Part shown: positions 33,049 through 45,529 of the stretch, in pieces
Layout of the letters: each line of letters starts with the position of its first letter
Numbering within the stretch: position 1 is the stretch's first letter
From: Reclinomonas americana ATCC 50394
Taxonomy: Eukaryota; Jakobida; Jakobea; Jakobida
Length of the DNA: 64,000 nt
Direction: 5' to 3'
Assembly: GCA_048213135.1 (NCBI GenBank)
Contig: PS015081.1
Span: forward strand, 1 to 64,000
Made by a program: the position numbers and the translations under genes
Notes under the pieces: generated by a model
What the model saw: the letters and a program-made list of their open reading frames with translations, nothing else
What the model was told of the DNA's origin: nothing
Databases searched by the model: none

Positions 33049-35974
33049 CTACCACTGCTCATCATCCTCCTCATCATCGTCAGCANNNNNNNNNNNNNNN
33101 NNNNNTCGGCGCCACCGCCATTCGCCTTGCCCTTCATGCTCCTGCGCCGATTGGCCATCTTGCCATACAACTCCTCCATCACTCCACTCGGCGGTGCCAC
33201 ATTCGGGCGAGGGACCTACGCAAAGTGTGTGAGCGACGCAACAAAATACACCCTCGTCTGACCCACTCAACGCACCACAATCGGCCGCTCCGCCAGTGGC
33301 GGCGCCTTTTTCAGAGCCACAGACCCGCGCCGAATGTCGTCCATCACCATCGATCGCAGATCCATTCGCGGACTGCTGTGTGCGTTGCCGGCACCGCTAC
33401 CGACCTCGTGTGAAGCGGCGGAGGGTAGCCTGGGCGAAGCCGGGGACGGCAACAATGCGGGCGGCGGCGGAGGCGGTGGTGGAGGTGGAGGCGGGGGCGG
33501 TGGTGGAGGTGGTGGCGATGACGCTGCAGGTGGTGCTGGTGGTCGCGCTGCCGTTGTCACAGGCGGTGACGCCGGCGGCGACCTGGGCGATCGCACCGGG
33601 GACGCAACAGGGAGCGCGCGCGACGCCGGCGCCGGCGCTGGTGGTGGTTGCGACGGCGATGAGGTCGACGAGCTCGGCAGTGCGCGAGGAGACGGCGACG
33701 GTGGCAGTGCGGGCGGAGCGCGTGGCGTTCGAGGACTGCCGTGTGATTCGCGATCATACTGTACCACACTCGCGGCGGCCGATGCTGGTCCCCGTGTCGG
33801 CGGTCGAGATGAAGGTGCGAGAGGAGGAGGAGAAGGAGCAGCGGCAGCCAAAGGTGGAATCTGTGTGATGCAAGGGAAGGGATTGAGCGACGATATGCAA
33901 CCAAAAAATCATCAGAGTGCGACGCGACGGACCTGTGCACAGACGGCAAAGTGCTGCGAGCGTGCCGGGTGGAATTCGACGACCGGCGGCGCCTGCTCGA
34001 CGTGTGGTCCAGCAAAGAGGTTCCATTCGGCATTCCCGTCGACCATTTGCAGGCGCGTGGTCCAGTTGTCGTCACCCAACACCGACTCCTCAACGCTGCG
34101 ACACAGCTCCTGGTGCAGGCATGCGTACCGGTCCAGGGCATTGTGCACGGCGGTGGCGCGCTCCGCCATGGCCGCCCTCACTTGCTCCCGGGCGGCATCC
34201 AGTCGAATGTGATGTTGGTCCTCGACCACCGCCAGTGCCTCGCGTGCCGCCGTCACATCCTCCTCGGTGCCCTTGGCCGCCACCAGTGCCGCCTCTGCCG
34301 CAGACACGCCCTTTAGCGCGGCCTTGAGACGTCGGCGGAATGCAGCGTCGTCGCTGTCGATGGCGGTGGCCAGTGCGGAGAGTTGGGTGGCTCGCGCACG
34401 CAGCTCCAGTGCCGAACTGTGCAACTCCGCCGCCAGCCACTCATGAATGTCCATCACCATCAGCGGCGAATTGCGCGCCTCCATCCACAGTGCGTGCAGG
34501 GAGCCCACGTCAAATCGCAGACCGTCAACAATTCCCGTCTTGCTTTTCACCACCAACGACCGCAATGCGGACACGTGTGCTGCACGGCTGCTCGACTCAG
34601 CATCCAAATGCTCCGCCATCACCGTCACCTGCTGCGCGGCACTTCGTACCTGCTCGACAAGGGCGGCCAGAGACGGCGCCGTGCGTGGCGATCGAACGGC
34701 ACCGGGAGCAACAGCGGCTTCCAGCTGTGCGTGGCGCGCCAGCAGACTCTGTTCGAGTGCGCGCCCGAGTGCTTGCTTGGAGGAAGCGTACGACGTAAGC
34801 GTGACAATAACCGTGGCCGTGCACGAGTGCTGCGCCGTCCATAGCGCCCGCCGGGCCGCCGTCAGCTGCAACAAGTACAACTCGCGCGTGGCCGTGTACG
34901 CATGCACGGCCTGCCAGTACGCCAGTGTCTGCGCACGCGCATGCGCCTGCTGCTGCTCCTCGACCGCCTGACTCGAGGAGGGACTGGCCGACGGTGCAGC
35001 AACCAGCGTCATCTCGGCGCGCGCCAATGCCGCGGCCTGCGTGCGCCGTCGCTGCCAACAACAAACACAAACAAGCTCGAGTGAGCGCGCGCGAACGACC
35101 ATGCACACGACGCATATGTATGTCAGCCAAGCACCTCTTCCACTTGACTGGCCAGTCGCGTCAGCTCCTTTTGCAAGCGCGTAATCTCCTTCATCGACTG
35201 CGTCACCTGCTGCCGCGATGTCTCCGCCGTGGACACGAGCAGCGGCAGCAAGTGTGCGGTCACCATACGCGACCAGAACGCGCACTGCGACGCACTAATC
35301 TCCGCATGCTGCAACACGTCGCCATGCACGGTCTCGATGCTCGTTCTGTGCGATCGGGTAAGCACAACCGTACGCGCCTCCTCTGTCTGTGCCACAGTGC
35401 GTACCTGACACCCGAGGGCGGTGGTGGCGGCAATCGCGAGGCCGGCAGACGCGCCAATCGCGAGGCAAACTTGTCGACCAGACGCGCCTCTGCACGCAGA
35501 AAGTCGACCACACTGCTCACAAACAGCAGCTCCTGTCGCATCTGTGTCTCGGCGTGCGTCACAGAGAAGGTGTCGGTGGTGGGATCCACACTGGCCGCGC
35601 GCAGACTGTTGCGACGACGCGGTCCACCACTGCGATCAAGACAGTGAGAGAGGGAGAGGGAGAGGGAGGGAGGGAGAGAGAGACGCAACGAGGCAGCAAC
35701 GTGCAGGCGACCAAGCAGCGATCGATACGCATCAGCGCCCTCGACAAAGGACACAGTCTGTGAGGTTCAGAGTGAGTGTGTGTGCGTGTGTGTGAGAGAG
35801 AGTGTGCAAGTGAGGGAGACGCACCTGTGAGCCACGTTGAGCGGCACGAGATCGCATGGCATTGTGTCGCGGTTGTGATGGTCTGCTGTTCACACCGACA
35901 CCTTCGCCGGCGTCGATGTCATCGGGGCCGTTCAAGGGAGCAACGCGCGGGGCTTTCGAGGAACAACAGCCCAT
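33049..35974 (-). CDS. Lipid-anchored F-BAR protein with polyproline and WASP-type VCA tail
   Basis: Exons in transcript order: 35825-35974, about 35690-35757, about 35400-35630, 35133-35400, 33933-35051, 33276-33860, then 33215 to the stop at 33049 across a 20-N gap. The start MGCCSSK predicts myristoylation and palmitoylation. About 500 residues of F-BAR helices follow (ELLFVSSVVDFLRAEARLVD, the FWSRMVTAHLLPLL helix, SMKEITRLQKELTRL, LAYWQAVHAYTATRELYLL). A proline-rich region contains 19 consecutive Pro at about 33450-33520. The C-terminus reads as WASP-type V (MVMDDIRRGSVALKKAP), C (SGVMEELYGKMANRRRSMKG) and A (DDDEEDDEQW plus stop). Known roles: F-BAR domains bend membranes, V binds actin, C-A activate Arp2/3. 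A frame break near 35400 and the gap before the acidic tail need checking. Confidence 0.75.
33086..33105. other. 20-N gap between C and A segments of the VCA tail
   Basis: The left side (minus-strand downstream) encodes the acidic tail and the right side the amphipathic C helix, in different frames if exactly 20 bases are missing. N20 is also used at 1719, so the length is probably nominal. Confidence 0.9.
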
Positions 35975-36357
35975 TCTCTTTGCGCGCACACACTGGCGAC
36001 AACTGACTTCCTGCCGTAGCTTCGGTGAACGGATGTTCGATGTGTCCGATCGCAGCTGCGATATCGAAGTTGCAAGCCTTGTCTCGCGCGACCACCCAGC
36101 AAGTGCACTGAAGAGTACAGCTTCCTTTTCCTTTGGGGAGCGTGACCAAGGCATTCCGACTTTCGATCGCGACGTCGACGTTGCTGATCATGCTGCATGT
36201 TGGCTTGACCACTTCATTCCCGACTCTCATTCCCGCTGTTCACGCAACAACCTGGCCAGCGCACCTGGCAGGTGCGTCGACCCGGCCAGCGACTCTTGTA
36301 CCAGCAGGTCGTCATCTTGCCGTCGCCGGCGTCGTTGATAGGCCTGCATAAAGTAAA

Positions 36358-39300
36358 TCAATTCACAGGCACATCAGCAGCCACGCTCAAAGTACGCGCA
36401 ACTTGCTCGAGCAGTCGACCGCGTTCCACCTCACGCTGCCGATTGGCACTCACTGGCGATCTGACGGCGAGTGGCGTGACGGCACTGACGCGCGAGTTGG
36501 GAGTGGCGGCCAGCGGAGTATTTGTACGCACAGCTGGGGATGCCGCAGCGCTGCTCACCACGGTGGGTGCGAGTGGCGACATGGAGGCCCGATGGTGCTC
36601 CTGGCGACGTGCCAACAGACTCCACCGAACTGGTTGCTGCTGCTGCTGCTGCTGCTCTTCTCGAGCCTGTGATGCGCCACCATCCTCGTCGCTGTCGTCG
36701 GTCGACGATAGCAGCGAGCGCAGCACGTTGCTGTCGCTTCCTTTCAGGCGGATGCTGCGAATCACCTCCGTGGTCCACTGAGCCTGCTCCTGTCGCCGCT
36801 GACGTGCCACTTGTAGTGGTCCCGAGTCATCGCCGCCGCGTGCGTCGTCATTGCTGGCCACCAGGGGTGCGGGGGCGGCACTGACAATGGGGGACACGGA
36901 GCCGGCCGCACCACTCTGCAACAAAAATATGAAAAGATCCACCACCACCATGGCACACTCACTTGCATGTCACGTACCTCGAGCTGCAAGAACACCGACT
37001 CCGGAGCCACCCCGGCCGCCGCATCTTCCACACCTTCCCGTCCGCGGTCACCATCTTCCTCTGCAGCCTCCTCTACAGCCTCCTCCTCCTCATCGTACCA
37101 CGGCGAGGAAGACGCCGTCGAGGCGCCACTCTCCTCCTCCTCCTCTGCATCTTCCTCGTCTTCCAGGTCCCACTCACCGCCGCTGTCGTCCTCGGCAGAA
37201 CTCTCGTCGTCGACATCAAACGTCAGCGGTCGCAGTGACTGAGTCGCCGTCAGCAGGAATACAAACAGCAGCACGCAGGCAGACATCCAACAGACCTGAA
37301 TGGCACTCAGTCGCATCGACACACGAGAGGAGACGCGCAGCGAGTCGCGTGACATGAGCGTGCTCACGGGAGCCGCCGCCAGTGGTGCCGGCGGATCGGC
37401 TGCAGCAGTGCCACCCAGCCACTGCTCGGCAAATGAGACCGGCGGCATCGGTACTTCTGCAAATGTGGCCTGGTGCGTCTCGTACGCCATGATGGCTGCG
37501 GCGTGATCATGGGTGAGTGAGTCTCTGATTGCACGCATTACTCATTATTAACTGCATGTACCTTGTTGGACGGCGTGCACGGCGTCAGTGGAGTGCTGCA
37601 GACTCTTTTCTCGTCGCTTGACGTATTCCGCAAACTGCATCGAGACATCAGCAACAAGAGCACATCGTCTCCACGACTGCAGCACACACCCGCTGCTGGG
37701 CCTCCTGATACTCTGACGAAAACCCCTGGTAGTACGGCGACGGCCGAGCGGCAAACTTGCGCGTGCCGCTGCCCCCAGACCGACGACAGCAGCGACAGCA
37801 AAACGCACTGCCGGCCCGACAACAGCGCCACGTTCCGCGAGTGCATTTCTCCAAGCGCGCGCAGCATCGCAGCCAGCACTGCCGCCGTCGACAGCAGCGC
37901 CACAGGAGCAGAACAAGCACGAGAAGCAGAGCTGCTCCACCGAGGCCAGCCGTCAAGCCAATGATCAGTGGCGTCCGCTGCGGCGCGCGTCACAGTCAGC
38001 ACGTAATGCACAACGAGGCGACTCTCATTCGCAACATTGGTCGGCTGCGGTTCCGCCGCCAGCACCAGGGAGTAATTGCGGGAGGGTGAGAACAGCGACA
38101 TGCCGTCGACAATCGTCATGCAGCGAAAGGTGGTCGAACGGCCACGCACGCGAATCGTCATGTCGTGCGACGTGCCCTCGACCACATTGCCGGCCGGTCC
38201 GGCACCAGCAGCAGCGGTGCCGTCCGTCGTATTGGTGGTTGCACTGGTGCTGTTGGTGTTGACTCGCGGAAAGTCGTGGCTTCGCACACGATTCACCGAG
38301 TACACACACGGGAGGATCGACAGACACGACTGTGTGCTGTCGAGAGCCACGGGAGTGTACCTGCGTAAGAGGAAAGCACGTCAACGACAGCGTCAAAGCG
38401 GACGCATTTCTGCATGGACTCACGCCGGATTGAGCAGAAAGGCGCTTTCGAGTGGCTGCTGCGCCTCGCCAAACGTGTAGAACACGCGACCAAACGACAC
38501 GGAGCCGCCGAGATCCACATGCACAAGGGCCTCGTAGGGCGCCACTTGCTCCAGCGTGAGCGTCGGGGCCGGCTGACGCTGCTCGACCACAACCCACCTT
38601 GAGCATGCCGACTATAGGGGAAATGCATGCAGCGAGCAGAACAGACGCAAACCTCGCGAACTTCGAAACGACGACTGAGAGTGGCGCTCGGGAGAAAGCC
38701 GGGCTCACGCACTTGTCCAAAGATGGTGAACCCGTCGCCCATGGCCGGGGTAACAAACACCGCCCCGAGATACATGGACCAGTCGCTCACCACTGACCCC
38801 ATCAATAGCTATGAGGTGGGGCGACAAAGAGAACAACGCGAGACGCAGCGACAGACCAGTGTTATTGCGTGCCACCACTCGCAGAAAGAGGTAGCCGGTG
38901 AACTGAGTGTCGTCGAAACGCAATACTGTGCGCGGTGTGATAATGTACAGCTGCGGATCGCTGGGATCTTGGAAGAAGGTGTTGCTGTCGTCCACAGCCA
39001 CGCTGGTGTTGGTAGTGGACGGCACCGGCACAGTGCCCACTGCAAGCAATGGGGATAAGACGCGCGATATCCTCCAGCATAATGGCAGAAACTGCGTAGT
39101 ACCTTGCAGCTCCAACAGTGGCGCATGCTGAGGTGCCTGGAGGACTGTGTAGGAGGCGACAGTCTCGGGACTGGCAAAGTAGTCCGGGTGCACCACTCGA
39201 GCTGTGGTGAATTCAGAACAGGAGAGCACAGCGACGTGCGTCACACAAGGCAGACGCACCTCGCAGTGTGATGCTGCGAGTAAGCAGCAGCGTTGCCGTC

Positions 39301-42300
39301 TGTTGCGCAGGTGCACTGGCGCCTGTGGGGACCAGTCGGAGGAGCAGCTGCACTCGCAAAAGCACACGGTTGGGATTCACCACCACACTGCGCACTGTAC
39401 GAGCGCGTACCTGCCCGGGTTTCGGATCACCGCCATTCGTGGGTAGCGTCGGCGTCGCCGACACTGGTGTGTTGTCGGTGGAGTAGGCAATGTAGGCTGT
39501 CGACGTGCCCGATGGGCCGGCGACAGGCGACTGCGGCGATCGGAACGTCAACGTCACGTTGTACTGGTACCTGTGCGCCAAGTAAGAAGAGATGACGAGA
39601 GCGGAAAACACACACGAATCAGCGCAACTTGAGTGAGCTTTCAGCGGGCGACAGGGTGGCCGACTGCAGTGTCTCCTTGGTAACGTAGCGAGCCACGGTG
39701 GTTGTCGAGGTTTGCCGGCGAGCATCAAAAGTGCGCGCCGACAGCAAGTACACAGTGCGCGGTTGTGAGAGGGTGAGAGAGTTCGGAAATACGGCTGCGG
39801 CATCGTCGGGAGTGGTGCCGTCCAGAGTGTAGCGGATGATTGGCGTGCCGGACAGCATCGACGGCACACGAGCAGTCACGACACTACCCACTGGAACATC
39901 GCCAGCCGCCAGCGAGAGCAACGGGGGCGAATGAGCATCACCGAGGAGAAAGCAGGAGTCGTCCGAGTCGCGACGGTATCTGCACGGCAAGAGTCAACAC
40001 AAACGACAACATCACAGTTCCGCGCCCACTGATTCGTCTCTCACTCAACTCGTCGAGGCACGCACAGTCGCTCACACGCGCTCGCGGCTCCACACTGCCC
40101 GACGAACCAACGCCACACGCGGCGCACGCCAGCACGGGAGCGAGCGTGGTCGCGCCCGTGTGCTGTCGGTCGCGCAGCACGGCGGGGGTGGTGCCGCTCT
40201 GCGGCAGCTCCAGACCGGCGGTCAGTGTCACCGACGTGGAGGTACTGGGGTACTTGGCATCGGCGGCCAGTGGCCGCGTGATCTCCACTTGTGTGCCATC
40301 GGCAGTCACGGCGTACACACGTACGCCGCGTGCCGCCGACATGGTGGATGGCATGTTGTAGACGGTCACCGAAGTGATGCTCACGGTGCTGGCAAACTTG
40401 AGCTCCACTCGGAAAAAGCCGGCATTGCGGCTGAGAAAGTTGTCTGCATGACAGAGGATGAGTGGAAACGAGGGGAGAGAGACAGGGAGATGGATGGGAG
40501 AGAGTCTTACCCACGGAGAGCGCGGATCCTGTGCGTCCGTCAAACAACTTACTGCACGTGCTCGGCAGCGCCACCGACTCGTTCTCCACACACGACGCAA
40601 TCGGGACACTGTGGCATCGATATCGTGAGCGACACACATACACACACATACATGCACTGTGAATCGACGTACAGGCTGAGCGAGTCGTCGCGTACTTGCA
40701 CCTCGGCCAGGGCCACGGAGCCCGACGAGCAACCCCAACAATTCTTGGCAAAATCGGCCGAGTCCGGCACCGCCGACGTGACCACCAGTGACGCCGCACG
40801 CCACACTTGATAGAACAGTGGTCCGCACGCGCACAGGCAGTTGGCGTCGCGCACCATCCCAGATCCACAGAACGGCACGCAGATGCCCATGGCGGCGCAC
40901 TCCTCGGAGCCGGGAGCGCACTGGCACTGCTGTGTGTTGGCGTTGCGCACCTGATCCGCGCGACACACCGGCACACAGGTGGAGGAACCCCCGGCCGGCA
41001 CCACGGTGGTCTCTCCCAGACGCGTGTCGCACGAGCTGGTTGATCATGGAGGCGACCGACGGTGAGACACACGCAACACTGTGCACTTACGCCTGTGGGT
41101 GCGTACCTGACACCAGGCTGCACGAATGGTCGAAAAGCAAGGCCACTCGACAACCAGCGCACTGTGCCCGCGTACACCCGCACCTCGTCAATGTCGCCCA
41201 CAAAGAACTGGGCGGGCGAGAACGCCGCCAGCGAGGTGAACATCTGCGCAGTGCTCCAATGTCAGGCAGGCACCAAGAGAGTGAGAGGCAAGGGAGCCTC
41301 CGCAACATTGGTGCCGCCGACCGCGAATCCTGCACCCACGGCTGTCACGTCGGCAGTGAACAGCGTTGACACGGCCAACTGCGCATTCCACGTGCCCGTG
41401 ACCACCTCCACCGCACCGGCATTCAGTCGGCAGTCGCACGACACTGTTGTGTCGACGACGCGACATCGGAGAAACACATGATTCCACTGTGTCGCCTGCC
41501 CCCCACCTCGTTGTGAGGCACAGACAGTGACATGAGGGAGATGAAAGCAGTGGCATACCGCATACGATCGCCACGTGGTCCACACAGTGCCGCCGGTGAG
41601 CCACGCACTCTGCCAGGCGATTCGCAGTTGATTCGAGGCATTCTGTTGCACGCGCACACTCCAGTACGGAAAGCTGTGTGGTGCGCCATAAGAGAGAGTA
41701 TGTATGTATGTGTGGGTGAAGACGACGCAACAAGGCGACGAGAACGAGATCGTTGGCGGCAGCACTCGACGGGCGAATCCACGCCTCCACGGTGATCGAT
41801 TGGTTGGACAAGTTGGCCAGCGCGCACGAGGGGACATTGCACTGCACGCAAGTTGACAGGCGGTGGTGAGAGGACAGCAAAGGTGAGTGCTTGTCAATGT
41901 GTTTACCTGCGGGCTCAGTGGCGCAAACAGCTGGAACGGCGACGCCGACGGACAGTTGTCCATGCCGCCGCCAGATCCGACAAACGTCTGCAGGTACGCC
42001 GGCAGAGTGGCACCACCGGGTGGCGTGCACGAGAAGCGACTGTTGTTGTTGGCTGGTGAGTAGTAGCCGCGGCCGACGGGATCGCACGACGTGCCCTGCA
42101 TCAGCAGCGGAGAGGGGTCAGCTGTCCGCAGTGGTTCGAAATTGATATCGTCTGAGAGATACCGAGTTGTAATAGTCGACAGCGGTGCACAGGAACGGGC
42201 AGTTGGCGTCGCCCCAACCAGTGGCTGTGTACGAGCCTAGGCTAGGATCAGACGTCATGTTGGTGCTGCACACGAGAAGGAATGAGCGCAGCGACTGAAA

Positions 42301-45300
42301 CTCGGAGATTGTGAACAACATCATCGAAACCATTCGTAAATCGCATTATCGTATGCAGGACTCCAGGAGCCTGGTGTTGTTTGGAGACAGGCGTTGCCGA
42401 TGCGAAAGTATCCAGCCAGCTTGCACACCCACGGGCATCCATTCGCAGTGCCCTTTCCAGTGCCGTAGAATCTATGCATGTTACCAAATATCAGCACCAG
42501 TTTCTGTTGTCCAGAGAGACGACGCGTGTTGCACGCAACACGTAGTTGTTCTGCGGCTGCGCCGGTGGCGTGCAGGGGTATGCGGAGCAGTCGTTGGCTG
42601 GTGAGTACTGCCCTGCCTGCACCGGTACGTAGTTTGCCACACCATTCGTCACTGTGCATATCGCATCGATTCCACAATTGAAAACAATGCACATGGAGTC
42701 GACGGTCGGATGCAGCACTGCAGTGGGCAGCGCTGACGGAGTCGTCATTGTCGCCACTGCAGTGCGTGACCGAATCCACGGCCTGTCAATGCGGATCGGT
42801 GTGGTGGCAGTCGTGGCCGTTCTGCGATCGTGGACTGGCACGTCGAACATTGCGCTGTCTGCATGCACATCCAGTGTCAGCAGCCAGCAACAACAACCAT
42901 GCAGCACAGATCCGCAGCAACGCAGCTAACAGACAGTCCAGCAAAGCGGAGGAACCGATCCGAGTCCGCGGCTCGACTGCTGGTGCGTTGGGCGTCGTTG
43001 ACATTCATGGCACTGTCGGTGACGACGTTGAGGCGGGACGAAAACACCAGTGCACTGCGTGCTTCAGGTCGCGAGTCTGTGGCGGCAGTCAGCACACACG
43101 TAGAACTGCGTGCGTGGACCGGGCATGTCCACTTACCGACGGCGGCCGTCGTGTGGCCCAGCAGCGAGTCTCCAAACAGCTCCACTTGCAAGTCGCCCAC
43201 ACGCGTGGCGAGATCGCGACACAGCATGAGGCCTGTCGGCGCCGCAGCGCGTGTGAGGTCGAGCCACTGCATGCAGCTAGTGTGAGACAGAACACTGAAA
43301 GCACAGCGATTCGTCGAGGATGGAACGCGCACCGCGATGACTTCGGCGAGCTTCTGTTGCCAGCACGTGTGCAGCATGGCGAGTCGTGACACATTGCGAC
43401 GCGAGGAGACTGCCAAGGCGCCTGCCGTGTCGGTGTAGGTGCCACCAGAGGCCGCCACAATGGAGGCGATGCGATCGGCCAGACGCGAGGCAACTTGTGC
43501 GACGCGTGTTTTGATGGTCGCTCGCGACAAAGTGCGGCCGGTGAGAAACGTCTCCATTTGTTGATTTACGGCTGTCAATGCATTGCGCTGTGCGGTGGAA
43601 CCGAGCGCCTGCGTGCCGTCAAATAGCACTGGTTTACGAGTAACGTGAGTTAGGCGCAGTAATGTGCAGCAGCGATCTCCTCAGTGTTCCGCAAACCTTT
43701 TTGCTGCAGCGCATCGATCAAGAAGCGAAATGTCTCCGCCAGCGCCCGCCGTATCTCGAGTGAAATACTGACCACCATCAACACGTCCTCCAGCTCGCTG
43801 TACACACATGCGCACATGCAAATATGACTCGAAGGCTTTTCATCGCGTCAGTGCGGGTTGGGCACCAGACCTTTGCATCAGTTTTGCATCGCTGCCGGTA
43901 TTGGCGTCGAACACGGTGAAAAACGTCGTGCAATACGCCGTCAGCAGTGTGGTGGTCGTGCTCTCAAAGTTGGAAGCGAGAGTCGCCACGGCGGAGTCGA
44001 GTTGTGCGCGAGTCGCCGCTGCGCGACAGTGAGTGAGTGAGAGAGATGGGGGACAAAGAGAGAAGAGAAGACATGCGGTACTCACGCGCGGTGATCTGGG
44101 TCTGGTAATTGTTGACCGTGATGACTGCAGCGGCCATGGCCGCCAGACGTGCACTGGCCACCGCGGTCGCGGTGACACCACTAACGGAGCTTACTGTGCC
44201 GATCACACTCTGTGTGATAGGAGAGAAGGTGTCATGCAACGTACTCACTCACACTGTATGCACACTCACCGAGGCGGCAGGGATCGAGTTGGCGGAGAAC
44301 GGAGTGAGCAGGTCGTCACGCACTCGCAGCAACAGCGCGCTGACTGCGGCGCTGTGTGTCGGCAACAGTCCAGTGACGTACGTGTTGTAGCGCGCAAAGC
44401 GCTGCGTGTCGGCCGAGGTCTGCGACGCTGCGCGAGACCATGGTCATTCTCGGAAATGTGTGACCTGTGTGAATACCTTGCTGTACCTTGGACAACAGTC
44501 GCTGCCGACGAGTCGATCACCGCCTGCAGCTGCGTCCCGATCGCTCGCGCATTGGCAAAGAGGCGCGCTCTCTGTCGCCAGCCCGTGGCCACCGCAGCAC
44601 TTCGTGCGTTGATTTCCGTTGCCCACTGGAGAGTGGAGGTGCTCTGCGAAATCACTCGGTGGTGAGTGGCCTGCGGCAGCCTCGCGCACAGTGACATACG
44701 CACAGTGGTAGACAGCTGCATGGGCAGCGGAATGCCGGCCGTCGTGCAAGTCACCGCCGGCGCAATGGTCATTGCAGTCAAACAGGGGGACGGCTGCAGC
44801 GCCGACGCCTGCACCACGTTGACCAGCGAGTCTGCCAGCCGCACGAGAGTTGGTATGCTGGATGGCGTGCACGAGACGTGGAGGAGAACGCAACAGAAGC
44901 ACAGTCGCTCCCAGTCCCAGCGCAACTGGAGAGCACCCAGCGTATTGACGCCGCTCCACAACCGCACATCCCACGAATCGAGAATCCACGTGAGAAACGG
45001 CTTGCTGGACGCCTCACGCGCGTCACTCACACACACGGTGGGCGAGGGATTCGTCAGGAGCGAAAGTGTCAGCAGCGGCAGCGGAGCAGCGCCAGAGGCC
45101 ACCGACACGGTGACGAGTGAGGCCCACGACTCGGCAGCCACGTCGCCGCCCACAGTATCCCACACGACGTCGCTGGCGGAGCACGTGGCTGTAGAGTAGG
45201 TTGTGTTTAGCCACAGCCTCATATCTCTCGCTCTCTGAATAGCGCAGGTGTACGAACCGGAAGCCACCAGCAAGCACACCATCACCAGCAACACCGCCCA

Positions 45301-45321
45301 TCTCGAGGCGATCGTCATCAT
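36358..45321 (-). CDS. Giant multidomain cell-surface protein, two C-terminal TM segments
   Basis: Starts at ATG 45321 with a signal peptide (ASRWAVLLVMVCLLVAS); first exons 45258-45321, 44487-45188, 44270-44427, 44086-44209, 43871-44018, 43697-43797, 43137-43628 and 42931-43076. Roughly 25 exons continue to the stop at 36358. An N-terminal helical/Thr-Ser ectodomain is followed by Cys-rich GCC2/ephrin-receptor-like repeats (CPWVCKLAGYFRIGNAC, GQYSPANDC, GRGYYSPANNNSRFSC; 42.8-41.9 kb). Next come a laminin-G/concanavalin-like domain (ending VGDIDEVRVYAG, about 41.2 kb), a Cys cluster (CQCAPGSEECAAMGICVPFC), an F5/8C-like beta-sandwich (40.2-40.6 kb) and a chitobiase-C-like repeat (GTPIIRYTLDGTTPDDA, 39.8 kb). 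TM1 is IIGLTAGLGGAALLLVLVLL near 37.9 kb, with a very Cys-rich flank (CCRRRQCWLRCC). TM2 is CWMSACVLLFVFLL near 37.27 kb, before a Glu/Asp-rich and Gln-rich end. Probable adhesion or recognition protein. Confidence 0.7.
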
Positions 45322-45529
45322 CGGTTGCTCACTCGCTCACCAATGCGTGGGCAAACGTAAAGACACTGTGCGCGCGCACCGCGAGATAGAGCGAGCAGCA
45401 GTATCGCGATGTGAGAAAGAAGGTGAACGACGCCAACGCCGGTTGCCATTTTTGACGAGAAACGTCGAAACAGCGCGGGAGGAATTTGTAGACTGGCCTG
45501 TCTTGTTTGCATCACTCCGCGCGCTCTCC
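45322..45529. promoter_or_regulatory. Bidirectional intergenic region
   Basis: 208 bp separate the divergent start codons of the cell-surface protein (minus) and the DUF1295 enzyme (plus). Both promoters and 5' UTRs must fit here. I see no TATA box. Confidence 0.55.

Noticed and set aside
33273-33861. Gly-rich + strand protein opposite the polyproline exon
   Set aside because: It is the antisense of the proline codons; the minus strand has the matching splice sites and the V motif.
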